Source: Empedobacter tilapiae (GTDB lineage: Bacteria; Bacteroidota; Bacteroidia; Flavobacteriales; Weeksellaceae). From it: a DNA stretch of 64,000 bases. Positions 9,057 to 17,336 of the stretch are shown here, piece after piece (position 1 is the first letter of the stretch; each line of letters begins with the position of its first letter). The position numbers and the translations under genes are program-made. The notes below the pieces were generated by a model. The model was given only the letters and a program-made list of their open reading frames with translations, was not told the origin of the DNA and did no database searches. The stretch covers positions 62,001-126,000 of the forward strand of contig NZ_SRPE01000002.1 of NCBI RefSeq assembly GCF_004785645.1. Direction: 5' to 3'.

Positions 9057-9422
9057 TTAAGCCAGCTTTTCAATTGCTTCAAATACGCAATCTACTGCCA
9101 TGCTAAATGCAGGCATTCCACCTGTAATGGCTGCGGTTTCGCAAACTCCAAAAAGTTCTTTTACGGTAGCTCCGGCTTTTAAGGCTCCTTTGGCGTGCAA
9201 TTTTGCAGGTTCTTTGTGCATACCGCCAATCAATAGAGCAAAATGAACCAATTGCTGGGTTTTCTTGTCCAACGGATTGTTGTAAATGAGTTGTTCTCGG
9301 TATTTTTCGATGATTTCTATGGCGTCTGTTTCGTCTGAAAGTGCTGCCACTTTTAACCTTTTTTCGATGTTTTCCGGAACGAAACCCAGCAGTTCTTCGT
9401 ACTTTTTTCTAATGTTTTCCAT
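9057..9422 (-). CDS. Carboxymuconolactone decarboxylase family protein
   Basis: 121 residues starting at ATG 9422, which overlaps the stop codon of the preceding dinB-like gene (TAATG), a strong sign of coupled translation; an upstream start at 9452 would overlap further and is less likely. The sequence has the CMD fold pattern: VHFALLIGGMHKEPAKLHAKGALKAGAT, then VCETAAITGGMPAF. The paired CxxC of AhpD is missing; only one Cys is near the usual site. Function beyond family membership is unknown. Confidence 0.85.
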   Translation of the reverse strand: MENIRKKYEELLGFVPENIEKRLKVAALSDETDAIEIIEKYREQLIYNNPLDKKTQQLVHFALLIGGMHKEPAKLHAKGALKAGATVKELFGVCETAAITGGMPAFSMAVDCVFEAIEKLA

Positions 9423-9967
9423 TAGCCGATTAAGGTTGAAGTGTTGGGCCATTCCATATATTCAGCCGGATAAATTCCGTTTTGGCGCATCAGCATATCC
9501 ACCTGTCCTAAATGATACGAATGATGCCCAAACGTAATCCACAGAAATGCCATTACCGTGTATTTCCGTCCCATAAAGGAAACGGTTTTATTCAAATCTT
9601 CTTCGGTATAGCTTTTTAGGATTTCAAATCCTTTGGCAAAAACGTCTTTATATTTTTCGACCAGTTCTTGTCCGTCTGCAATGTTTTCCAATAAAGAAGC
9701 GTTATCTGGTTTTGGAATTGCCAGTCCGTTTTCTCCTTCCTTCATCGCTTGAAACCAATGAATTTCTGCCAATACAAAATGACGGATTAATCCACCTATA
9801 TTAATCGTATTGACACGGGTTCCGAGATACATCACTTCGTTATCAATTGGTGTACTTTTAAACACTTCATCAGGAACATCTTTCAGTAATTCCAACGTTT
9901 GAAGATAAAGTTGTTTGTGGATATTTAAGAAGCGGTTAAATTCCTGTACTGTTGTTTTATTTTCCAT
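9422..9967 (-). CDS. DinB/DUF1572-like four-helix protein
   Basis: 181 residues of the DinB/YfiT superfamily, a four-helix bundle that often carries a metal held by three His. Visible candidates are His64 in LIRHFVLAEIHWFQ and the GHHSYHLGQVDMLMRQNG segment near residue 150, which is highly typical. Members include thiol (bacillithiol, mycothiol) transferases and proteins of unknown role. The first gene of a two-gene operon with the CMD protein; both start from a promoter carrying the Crp/Fnr-type palindrome. A link to low-molecular-weight thiol chemistry would fit the sulfur setting but is inference. Confidence 0.85.
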   Translation of the reverse strand: MENKTTVQEFNRFLNIHKQLYLQTLELLKDVPDEVFKSTPIDNEVMYLGTRVNTINIGGLIRHFVLAEIHWFQAMKEGENGLAIPKPDNASLLENIADGQELVEKYKDVFAKGFEILKSYTEEDLNKTVSFMGRKYTVMAFLWITFGHHSYHLGQVDMLMRQNGIYPAEYMEWPNTSTLIG

Positions 9968-9989
9968 TATTCTTGCATTTAAATTTTTG

Positions 9990-10033
9990 TAAAATTAATC
10001 GGGAACTAAAAGATACACAGTAACCATTGTTAC
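9990..10033 (-). promoter_or_regulatory. Crp/Fnr-type operator plus -7 box of the dinB-like operon
   Basis: The palindrome GTAAC-CATT-GTTAC lies at 10020-10033 and the -7 box TAATTTTA at 9997-9990 on the - strand, centres 33 bp apart. The start codon is 59 bp from the operator centre. Confidence 0.72.
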
Positions 10034-10044
10034 AGAAATAAAAC

Positions 10045-10737
10045 TTATTTCGCTTTAACAATAAATTGATACGGCAGTAAATCTACATTCACTTCAAAAG
10101 AAGTATAACCAGCTTTTTTCAATTCTGCTACTACTTCATCAATCGAAACTTTATGGTTTGTTGGAGGTCCCACCGGAACATCGGTTTTAAAGAAATCAAT
10201 CACCACTAATTCTCCGTCATTTTTCAAACCTTTTTTTACTTTTGCAAAATACTCGGCTCGATTGTCAATATGGTGATATGAATTTACGATTAACACCATA
10301 TCCACTTCATTGTCTTTCAAATCAGGACTGTCAAAAGGTATTTTGCGAAGAGTGATATTCTCGATTTTGTTGTCTTCAATACGTTTTTTTAGGAAAGTCT
10401 GAAACTCATCATTTACATCGGCTGCAATTACATTTGCTCCGTGTTTGGCAAGTTTCACAGAAAAATATCCCGTTCCCGCACCAATGTCCATAATGGCTTT
10501 TCCATTGATGTCGCCTAAGTATTGCATCACCTTGTGCGGTTGCTGGTATTCGTCACGTTCTTTGGATTCGAAACGGTTAATCAAATCATCCGTAGAAGAT
10601 TTGTGCATATATTCATTTGCAGAGTGTGCAGGTTTTCCGTCTCCGTGACCGTGATGCTTTTTGTTTTGATGTTCCTGTGCCATAATTGTACTGGTTGAGG
10701 CAATCGCAAGGATTGCGGTAATAATTTGTTTTTTCAT
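10045..10737 (-). CDS. Class I SAM-dependent methyltransferase with signal peptide
   Basis: 230 residues. Residues 1-20 look like a Sec signal (MKKQIITAILAIASTSTIMA), followed by a His-rich linker (KKHHGHGDGKPAH). The rest is a Rossmann methyltransferase: motif I MDIGAGTGYFSVKLAK near 81-96, acidic residue in ADVNDEF, motif IV VLIVNSYHHI, and VVIDFFKTDVP. The secretion signal on a SAM-dependent enzyme is odd because SAM is not known to be exported. It is last in the operon with the TonB receptor and APC permease (11 bp gap). The metal-binding look of the His-rich stretch suggests a metal or metalloid substrate; this is only a guess. Confidence 0.85.
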   Translation of the reverse strand: MKKQIITAILAIASTSTIMAQEHQNKKHHGHGDGKPAHSANEYMHKSSTDDLINRFESKERDEYQQPHKVMQYLGDINGKAIMDIGAGTGYFSVKLAKHGANVIAADVNDEFQTFLKKRIEDNKIENITLRKIPFDSPDLKDNEVDMVLIVNSYHHIDNRAEYFAKVKKGLKNDGELVVIDFFKTDVPVGPPTNHKVSIDEVVAELKKAGYTSFEVNVDLLPYQFIVKAK

Positions 10738-10748
10738 TTTATATTAAT

Positions 10749-12056
10749 TTAATAATTAGACTTTTCTAATTTTTTACTCCAGAAATAAGTTCCTGTTCCA
10801 ATGAGTAAATTGCTCATTCCTAATATTGTTTCAAACGGATTATTGATAAACGCGTAGGTAATCATCCATACAGATAAAAGAATAAACACAATTTGAAACA
10901 GCGGAAATAATGGACTTTTGAAACCTTTTATTTGTTGATTTTGATTTTGCTTTCGCAATTTGAATACACCTAAAACCGTCATTAAAGAAGAAGCCGTGAG
11001 CAATATTCCGCAATAAATCATAATCTGTTCAAAGGTTCCGGTAAGCAACAATAATGCACTGATGCCAAACTGCAACCACAAGGCTCTTTTAGGAATGCCG
11101 TTTTCCTGTGTTTGAAAGTACGACCAAAGACGATGTTCTTTTGCAATGCTTAATGTTACTCTCGGACCAACCCAAACCATTGCACTAATGCCTGAGATTA
11201 ACAGTAATGAAATAGCCAACCCAAAGAAACTTCCTGCTTTTTCTCCCAACATTTGCTTTGTAGCAATGGTGCCTACATTTAGTTGCCCGGCCAAATCGTT
11301 AACCGGAACGTGTTTCAGAAAAACGTATTGCAATAAGGTGTATAAAACCGTTACCAAAACCGTTCCTCCGATAAGTGCTTTGGGTAAAGATTTTAAAGGA
11401 TTTTCAAATTCTTCGGTAATATAAGCTGCCGCATTCCAGCCCGAATAGGAATAGCTTACATAAATCAAGCCGATGGCAAAAGCTGTTGAGGTCAATTCCG
11501 TAAAATATCCTTTGTAAGTAATAATTTCATTTCCCGAATGTTCCGGTAAAACCAAACCAATACTGATGATTATTACAATCAAAATTACTTTGAGCAAAGT
11601 ACTGATGTTTTGAAATTCGGCACTCAGTTTCAAACTTCGGGTATGGATTAATGTGATGACAGCGACCAAAGCAATACTCATCCATTTGACATTGAAATTC
11701 CCAAATGGAAAATACTCCGAAAAAGCAATCGCTGCCAAAGCAACAGGTGCTGCAAAGCCAACGGTAAGCGAAATCCAACCTGACAAATACCCGATTAAAG
11801 GATGGTATATTTTGGAAAGAAAAGCATATTCGCCACCCGATTTTTTAATGGCGGTTCCTACCTCTGCATAGCTGAATGCTCCTGACAAAGCTAATATTCC
11901 GCCTAATATCCAAAGCGAAATAACCACCATCGGATTGTTCAGCTCCTTCAACTGAAAGCCAAGACTGGTAAAAGCTCCTGTGCCAATCATATTCGCAATG
12001 ACGATCGCTAAGCCGGTGATAGTGGTTATTTTATGTGCTTTGGTTAACTTGCTCAT
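10749..12056 (-). CDS. APC superfamily amino acid/amine permease
   Basis: 435 residues with about twelve transmembrane helices. The N-terminal ITGLAIVIANMIGTGAFTSLG contains the G[S/T]G signature of APC transporters in helix 1. YEYAFLSKIYHPLIGYLSGW-like sequence follows in helix 3. It sits 6 bp after the TonB receptor gene, so the pair may import one compound across the outer and inner membranes. Substrate is not deducible; amino acids or amines are usual for the family. Confidence 0.9.
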   Translation of the reverse strand: MSKLTKAHKITTITGLAIVIANMIGTGAFTSLGFQLKELNNPMVVISLWILGGILALSGAFSYAEVGTAIKKSGGEYAFLSKIYHPLIGYLSGWISLTVGFAAPVALAAIAFSEYFPFGNFNVKWMSIALVAVITLIHTRSLKLSAEFQNISTLLKVILIVIIISIGLVLPEHSGNEIITYKGYFTELTSTAFAIGLIYVSYSYSGWNAAAYITEEFENPLKSLPKALIGGTVLVTVLYTLLQYVFLKHVPVNDLAGQLNVGTIATKQMLGEKAGSFFGLAISLLLISGISAMVWVGPRVTLSIAKEHRLWSYFQTQENGIPKRALWLQFGISALLLLTGTFEQIMIYCGILLTASSLMTVLGVFKLRKQNQNQQIKGFKSPLFPLFQIVFILLSVWMITYAFINNPFETILGMSNLLIGTGTYFWSKKLEKSNY

Positions 12057-12062
12057 TTTCCC

Positions 12063-14123
12063 TTAAAATTTATATTGAACAAAAACGGTAAAATTTCTTC
12101 CTTGTTCATTGATGGGAACATTAGCAAAACCTTCCTGATTGCGGAATGCAAAATTTAGATGATTGTGGTAAGTCTTGTCAAAAATATTCAGTCCTGCAAT
12201 ACCGATGCTCCAATTTTCAACAGGTCGGTATCCTAAACGCAAATCCATTGTTTGATAACCTCCTGTACTTATTTCTCCAAAGGAAGGTGCTAATTCATTT
12301 TGTGTTGCTACAATGTTGTACTGCATATTTCCCCAGAATTTAGTGTTTTCAAATCCTGCAGATATACGTGCCGTAAACGGTGGAATTAACGGTAATGACT
12401 CATCAAAATCTTTATTGCGTGCATATACATACGAAAGGTCTGTTTTTAGAAAATAATGATTGGCAAAATCTAATTTAACTGAAACATCCACTCCGGTTTT
12501 GTAAGCGTCACGTATGTTAGTAAATACTTTAGCATCCGTTCCGATTGCGGGTTCAATGACTGCCGAAATGTAATTGTCCAAAAAGGAATAATAGACCGAA
12601 CCTTCAAAATAAAGTGTGTTGAAAAAATCGTTTAGGTTTTCGTATCCGCTTACTCCAATTTCAAACTGGTTATTGATTTCCGCTTTCAAATTGGGATTTC
12701 CGGTATAAGTATAATTGTCCTGACCTACGTTGAACCGATTGATGTAACGTTCAATCATATTGGCCGAACGAACGCCACGCCCGTAAGCCAATTCTATAAA
12801 CAAGCGGTTGCTGATTGCTTTTTTAAGGGAAAGTGTTCCGCTGATATTGTTTTCGGTTCTCTTTCCTAAATCATAAAGCGAAGCAAAATCGTTTTCGGGT
12901 TTACGAATGTCGGAAATAACCCTATCGTACCGCAATCCTACTGTTAATATATAGCTTGGAGCAAAATTCCATTTTCCTTCTGTGTAAATGCCCAAATCAT
13001 CAATATAAGAATCTTGCCATATTGAATTAATCCGTGTGACAGGGTCCGTAAGCGGATTGCCGTTCTGTATCTTTATCAAGCTTGTTCTGTCACCATCTCT
13101 GCCGATGTGCAGGTAATCTATTCCGCTGAAAAAATGCAGTTTATCCGATGTTTTCCATTCCAACTCCGCTTTTATTCCTGCCGTACGGGATTCTACTAAG
13201 GCAGAAGACTCGGTAGCTCTTGCGGTAGAACGGTCAAAATTAGTCATCAGATGATCTACATAACTGTAATAGGTTTTTACTTGGAATTGTTGAATGATTT
13301 TTCCGAAATGTTGCCATTTATAATCCAACGAAGCAATGCTGCTATTGTCAAAATCGGTATCCATCGGTAAACCTGCGTGTAGCACATCCCGACCAAAAGC
13401 CTGTCTCCATGCGGCTTGTATACGGTGATTCTTTTCGATGTTATAACCGAATTTTAATCCGTAATCGGTACTTTTAAAAGCCGACGGAATTTCTGTCCCG
13501 TCACCATCTTTGTAGTTGTCATAATTGCGGTAACCGAAATTTCCGGCAAGGTCGAATTTATCAGTGACGTATTGTAATTGAGCCATTCCTACATACGCAT
13601 TTCCATTGGTTTCATAGCCCGAAGCTACTGAACCATGCAAACCGTGTTTTCCTTTGGATGGATTGCGGGTAACGAGATTAACAATGCCACCAAATGTAGC
13701 TCCATAACGAACACTGTACGGTCCTTTGATAATTTCGATTTTTTCGATTTCCTCAGGAGCGATATGAGAAGTAATCGGGTCCATTCGGTTGGGACAGGCG
13801 TGCATCGCTTTGATACCACCATCGTATTGAATATTCAATTGTTCATATTGAGCCCCCCTAAAAGTCGGGTCCATTGCATAGTTTCCTCTTTTGATTAGTG
13901 AGAAACCATTGATATCGTTAAAAAGTCCTGCTACATTCTTGGGTTGTACTATTTTTTCATTGTAGTTGTTGGAAATTTTGCTAAAAGTTGGGTTTTCTAG
14001 CCTGTATCCGTTAATAATAATTTCGTTTAAGATAGTCGTTTTTACGCTATCTTGTTGCTGTTTCTCTTGTGCCGCAGCCATAAAAGGCATTGCACAAAGT
14101 GAAACCCAAAGTATTGATTTCAT
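12063..14123 (-). CDS. TonB-dependent outer-membrane receptor
   Basis: 686 residues with signal peptide (MKSILWVSLCAMPFMAAAQ), no N-terminal carboxypeptidase-like domain, a plug domain with GPYSVRYGATFGGIVNLVTRN and a 22-strand barrel ending in aromatic FTVFVQYKF, the outer-membrane insertion signal. In the plug, MHACPNRMDPITSHIAPEEIEKIEIIKG is notable: the Cys and Met residues recall metal (copper or other soft metal) receptors. It is preceded by a small Cys-rich membrane protein gene and followed by the APC permease. Ligand unknown. Confidence 0.9.
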   Translation of the reverse strand: MKSILWVSLCAMPFMAAAQEKQQQDSVKTTILNEIIINGYRLENPTFSKISNNYNEKIVQPKNVAGLFNDINGFSLIKRGNYAMDPTFRGAQYEQLNIQYDGGIKAMHACPNRMDPITSHIAPEEIEKIEIIKGPYSVRYGATFGGIVNLVTRNPSKGKHGLHGSVASGYETNGNAYVGMAQLQYVTDKFDLAGNFGYRNYDNYKDGDGTEIPSAFKSTDYGLKFGYNIEKNHRIQAAWRQAFGRDVLHAGLPMDTDFDNSSIASLDYKWQHFGKIIQQFQVKTYYSYVDHLMTNFDRSTARATESSALVESRTAGIKAELEWKTSDKLHFFSGIDYLHIGRDGDRTSLIKIQNGNPLTDPVTRINSIWQDSYIDDLGIYTEGKWNFAPSYILTVGLRYDRVISDIRKPENDFASLYDLGKRTENNISGTLSLKKAISNRLFIELAYGRGVRSANMIERYINRFNVGQDNYTYTGNPNLKAEINNQFEIGVSGYENLNDFFNTLYFEGSVYYSFLDNYISAVIEPAIGTDAKVFTNIRDAYKTGVDVSVKLDFANHYFLKTDLSYVYARNKDFDESLPLIPPFTARISAGFENTKFWGNMQYNIVATQNELAPSFGEISTGGYQTMDLRLGYRPVENWSIGIAGLNIFDKTYHNHLNFAFRNQEGFANVPINEQGRNFTVFVQYKF

Positions 14124-14183
14124 TTTGTTTAAAAATTTGATGAATAATAAATATGTCCCGTGAATACATCAGGGATTTTGAAT

Positions 14184-14564
14184 TTAGACCATCAAATTTT
14201 CGGGTGGGTGTTTGCATTTATCCAAATACAGAAAAGAGTATAAAGATTGTTGGGCAATGATTTTTTTCTTCTGTAATCTTTCGATTGTTATAAACTCTAA
14301 GGTGAATTTTTCGGTAGGAATAAAGTCAGGAAAGATCAGAGTGGTTATATGTTCTGGAATTTTATCCTCTTTGTCGTAAGTTTCTTTTGTGGCTCTGCTC
14401 AAACTACATTTACCATCACAGTGCATTTCGGGTTTGTCCTGATTTTCGCAAAACAGTTCGATGTAGGTTTCTCTGTCTATCAAATAAAAAGCATAATGAA
14501 ATTGTACATAGAATGTTCTAAGCACCATAGTGAAAAGGAAAATGTACAAGACTATTTTTTTCAA
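14184..14564 (-). CDS. Small exported or membrane-anchored protein with Cys/Met/His motif
   Basis: 126 residues. One hydrophobic N-terminal helix (KKIVLYIFLFTMVLRTFYVQF) followed by a short soluble domain with CENQDKPEMHCDGKCSLSR, which places three Cys, one Met and one His within 15 residues, and a late CKHPPE. Similar short proteins are often found before TonB receptors in Flavobacteria, but I know no defined function. A metal-handling role is suggested by the motif only. It opens the operon whose promoter holds the fourth Crp/Fnr-type palindrome, 60 bp before the receptor gene. Confidence 0.7.
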   Translation of the reverse strand: MKKIVLYIFLFTMVLRTFYVQFHYAFYLIDRETYIELFCENQDKPEMHCDGKCSLSRATKETYDKEDKIPEHITTLIFPDFIPTEKFTLEFITIERLQKKKIIAQQSLYSFLYLDKCKHPPENLMV

Positions 14565-14592
14565 AGAGAATCGTTTGAAATCATTATTGCAA

Positions 14593-14636
14593 CAAAGTTA
14601 TTTTTATAAAAGTTTTTTTATCGTAACAATTGTTAC
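14593..14636 (-). promoter_or_regulatory. Crp/Fnr-type operator plus perfect -7 box of the TonB receptor operon
   Basis: The palindrome GTAAC-AATT-GTTAC (itself fully symmetric) lies at 14623-14636; the -7 box is a perfect TAACTTTG at 14600-14593 on the - strand, centres 33 bp apart. Confidence 0.8.
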
Positions 14637-14699
14637 AGAAGAATAAATTATAACATTAGTTCGTTGTCAATTTATAAACCTTTCTTCAAATCACTTTTT

Positions 14700-15944
14700 T
14701 TAAGCTATAGCCTCTTTCATCCTTATCCATACGATAATACCAGAAATAAATGTAATTATTCCTGCTATGTGAACAGCCCATTCTAATCCGAAGAAGCTAC
14801 CGACTATTCCTGCCATCAATGCACCAAGAGCATAGCCCATATCTCGCCAAAAACGATACACGCCCAGGGATGATGCCCGCCAGTTGGGATGTGCAGTATC
14901 GCTTACAGCTGCTAATAAAGCAGGATAAACCATTGCAGTTCCAATGCCCAAAAGTACCGAACCAATCAAGCCCGATGTTAAAGGCTGAAACCATTCAAAA
15001 CCGATAACAACATGGCCTAAAACCTGGACGAACATTCCCCAAACAATCAATGGTTTCCTTCCGATTTTATCGGCTAAAGGTCCGGTAACAATTTGCCCTA
15101 CGCCCCAAACGACAGGATAAACGGCTTTGATCCAGCCTATACCTTCCAAGCCTACTCCCATAGACATAAAGAGCAAAGGGAATACACCCCAAGACATTCC
15201 GTCATTCAGATTGTTTATGAGTCCTGCTTGAGAAATAGAAAACAGGTTTTTGTTTTTAAATGAAGTCTCTTTGAACACCCACCATAAGTTGGGCTTATGA
15301 GCAGATTCGTCCGTTGATACTTGCCTGGCCTCTAATTGAGCAAATTTTCGGGTATCTTGTACTACAAAAATGGAAAGTAATAATCCAACAAGGGTATAAG
15401 CAATTCCGATATAAAAAGGTTGCGGTCTCAGTCCGTAATGAGATGCTAAATAACCCGTAAGCAATGCAGTCAATCCAACCGCTCCATAACCTGCGGCTTC
15501 GTTTAACCCCATTGCCAAACCTCTATTTTTCTTACCTGCCAAATCAATTTTCATATTGACGGTCATAGACCAAGCAAATCCTTGGCTGATACCCAGTAAT
15601 ACATTGGCAAATAAAATCCAATTCCAAGACGGTGCAAAAGCTAAAAGAAATGGAACAGGTAAACCAAATAACCAACCCCAGATCAAAACTTTCTTTCGGG
15701 TATATTTGTCTGCCAGCACACCCGAAATCAGGTTGGTAAATGCTTTGACAACACCAAAAGCAATGATAAATGAAAAAACAACAACATCGGATTGTATATG
15801 AAACTCTTCTGTGCCAACCAATGGGACAACGGTTCTTTCCAAGCCGACCATGCCCCCCACCATCATATTGACAAGGACAAGTAAGGTGAATTGCTGCCAG
15901 TTTTCTTTTAATCCTAAGCGTATTTTTTCTTTAGTTTCAATCAT
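14700..15944 (-). CDS. MFS transporter
   Basis: 414 residues, twelve hydrophobic helices. The MFS loop 2-3 motif appears as GVLADKYTRKKVLIWGW and its second-half copy as GPLADKIGRKPLIVWG. GAALGN-type gating is replaced by ISQGFAWSMTVNMKIDLAGKKNRGLAMGLNE in helix 4/5, as in a group of uncharacterised exporters found beside sulfur genes. Last gene of the six-gene operon that begins with the YeeE protein at 19255; its start overlaps the DUF202 stop by 4 bp. Export of a sulfur oxyanion is possible but not shown. Confidence 0.9.
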   Translation of the reverse strand: MIETKEKIRLGLKENWQQFTLLVLVNMMVGGMVGLERTVVPLVGTEEFHIQSDVVVFSFIIAFGVVKAFTNLISGVLADKYTRKKVLIWGWLFGLPVPFLLAFAPSWNWILFANVLLGISQGFAWSMTVNMKIDLAGKKNRGLAMGLNEAAGYGAVGLTALLTGYLASHYGLRPQPFYIGIAYTLVGLLLSIFVVQDTRKFAQLEARQVSTDESAHKPNLWWVFKETSFKNKNLFSISQAGLINNLNDGMSWGVFPLLFMSMGVGLEGIGWIKAVYPVVWGVGQIVTGPLADKIGRKPLIVWGMFVQVLGHVVIGFEWFQPLTSGLIGSVLLGIGTAMVYPALLAAVSDTAHPNWRASSLGVYRFWRDMGYALGALMAGIVGSFFGLEWAVHIAGIITFISGIIVWIRMKEAIA

Positions 15945-16270
15945 TCTACCTTTTCATATTTCAGCTTATAATCTCCTATATGAATTTCACTTTGTTTGAT
16001 TTTTTTGTGGTTGCGGAAATAGTTGATAATGCCCACAACGAGTAAAAGCCCGGATATAACGAACAAGATATATTCAAAAATAACCGCCTCGTTACCATCA
16101 ACGAGCTTGTTGACACTAAGTCCAGCCACCAAAAAATACATGGAGCTTCTTAAAAATGAAAGAAATGTCGATTGATTGGCAAGAAATGTACGTTGGATAG
16201 CTAATTCTTCTCTAAGTATCAGGTCTTTTTTGAAAGGTGAATTTATTTGTTCGCCTTTGGTTTCTTCCAT
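15941..16270 (-). CDS. DUF202 (YidH) family membrane protein
   Basis: 109 residues. Sequence LREELAIQRTFLANQSTFLSFLRSS is the DUF202 hallmark (R-T-LAxxRTxLAxxRT pattern in other members), followed by two or three transmembrane helices. Function of the family is not known. It lies between the Crp/Fnr regulator (4 bp upstream) and the MFS gene (4-bp overlap), so it is translated with them. Confidence 0.85.
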   Translation of the reverse strand: MEETKGEQINSPFKKDLILREELAIQRTFLANQSTFLSFLRSSMYFLVAGLSVNKLVDGNEAVIFEYILFVISGLLLVVGIINYFRNHKKIKQSEIHIGDYKLKYEKVE

Positions 16271-16274
16271 AGCG

Positions 16275-16904
16275 TTAGTTTAACAATTCTATGTTATTGC
16301 GATTCAGCTTTATTTTTCCTTCATTTTCCAAAGCTTTCAACAATCGGGAAATAACCACTCGTGAACTGTTGAGTTCATAAGCAATTTCCTGGTGGGTTTT
16401 GGTAATGATATTGGAGTCGTTTATTTTACTCTTTTCAAACAAGTAATTATAAAGTCGCTTATCCATATTAGTAAATGCTATATTGTCTATGGCTGCGAGC
16501 ATCTCATTGAAACGGTTATTATAACTTTCAAAAACAAAAGCACGCCAGCTTTTATATTTACCCATCCATTCTTCCATTTTCCCTACGGGAATCATCGCTA
16601 CCAAACCATTATTTTCTGCCACTGCCCGGATTTCACTTTTTTTATCGCCCATACAGCAGGTAAGTGTCATAGAGCAAGTATCTCCTTTTTCGATAAAGTA
16701 TAGTAATAGTTCACCTGTATCAAAATCTTCACGCATAATTTTGATAGCTCCACTGATTAGCAAAGGCATGGTTTTGATATATTTACCAATATCTATCAAT
16801 ACATCTCCTTCTTTGAATTCGACAACCTTAGCGACAGAAACGATTTCGTCAATGAGCTCTTTTTCAAATATACCACGATAGGTTTCACGGATTAATTCTT
16901 CCAT
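16275..16904 (-). CDS. Crp/Fnr family transcriptional regulator with Cys cluster
   Basis: 209 residues: an N-terminal cyclic-nucleotide-binding-type beta roll (about 20-120), a long dimer helix and a C-terminal winged helix-turn-helix with THQEIAYELNSSRVVISRLLK (about 165-187). The phosphate-binding cassette of true cAMP binders is not evident. Instead the roll has three cysteines, Cys77, Cys83 and Cys84 (GDTCSMTLTCCM), absent from E. coli Crp and arranged unlike the Fnr iron-sulfur cluster, so a thiol or persulfide sensor is plausible. It is encoded inside an operon whose own promoter has the GTAAC-N4-GTTAC palindrome, and five other nearby operons have the same site, so it is the obvious candidate activator. 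Confidence 0.92.
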   Translation of the reverse strand: MEELIRETYRGIFEKELIDEIVSVAKVVEFKEGDVLIDIGKYIKTMPLLISGAIKIMREDFDTGELLLYFIEKGDTCSMTLTCCMGDKKSEIRAVAENNGLVAMIPVGKMEEWMGKYKSWRAFVFESYNNRFNEMLAAIDNIAFTNMDKRLYNYLFEKSKINDSNIITKTHQEIAYELNSSRVVISRLLKALENEGKIKLNRNNIELLN

Positions 16905-16917
16905 AATTATTTTGATT

Positions 16918-17331
16918 TTAATGAGGCAACTTATTTTTTATTAATCCATAAAACCAAGTGCCTAATACAGCTCCTAAAATTACAACTAATATTGGGAAAT
17001 AACCTGCTCCTGTCATTACAAACATAGGTCCCGGACAGGCTCCTGCCAATGCCCAACCCAACCCAAAAAGAATACCGCCTATTAAATAGCGTGGGATACT
17101 TTTGTCCTTATCTGCAATAACAATAGGATTGCCATTCACGTCTTTTACTTTGTTTCTTTTGATGTACTGTACTATGATTATTCCTACTGCTAAAGCTGTT
17201 CCCATCAGTCCATACATGTGAATCGATTGAAACTGGAACATTTCATAAATCCGGAACCATGATGCGGCTTCGGATTTGTACATAACAATTCCGAAAAATG
17301 TTCCGATTAGTAAGTAAACTATATTTTTCAT
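16918..17331 (-). CDS. DUF6691/YeeE-like membrane protein, sulfur transport type
   Basis: 137 residues with three or four helices. Motif LFGLGWALAGACPGPMFVMTGAG contains the conserved Cys of half-length YeeE/YedE-type proteins. Such proteins are generally found in pairs with a second half (here the protein at 18698-19255); known full-length YeeE imports thiosulfate through cysteine relays. Here the two halves are split by the porin gene but belong to the same operon. Direction and substrate of transport are inferred. Confidence 0.85.
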   Translation of the reverse strand: MKNIVYLLIGTFFGIVMYKSEAASWFRIYEMFQFQSIHMYGLMGTALAVGIIIVQYIKRNKVKDVNGNPIVIADKDKSIPRYLIGGILFGLGWALAGACPGPMFVMTGAGYFPILVVILGAVLGTWFYGLIKNKLPH

Positions 17332-17336
17332 TGCTT

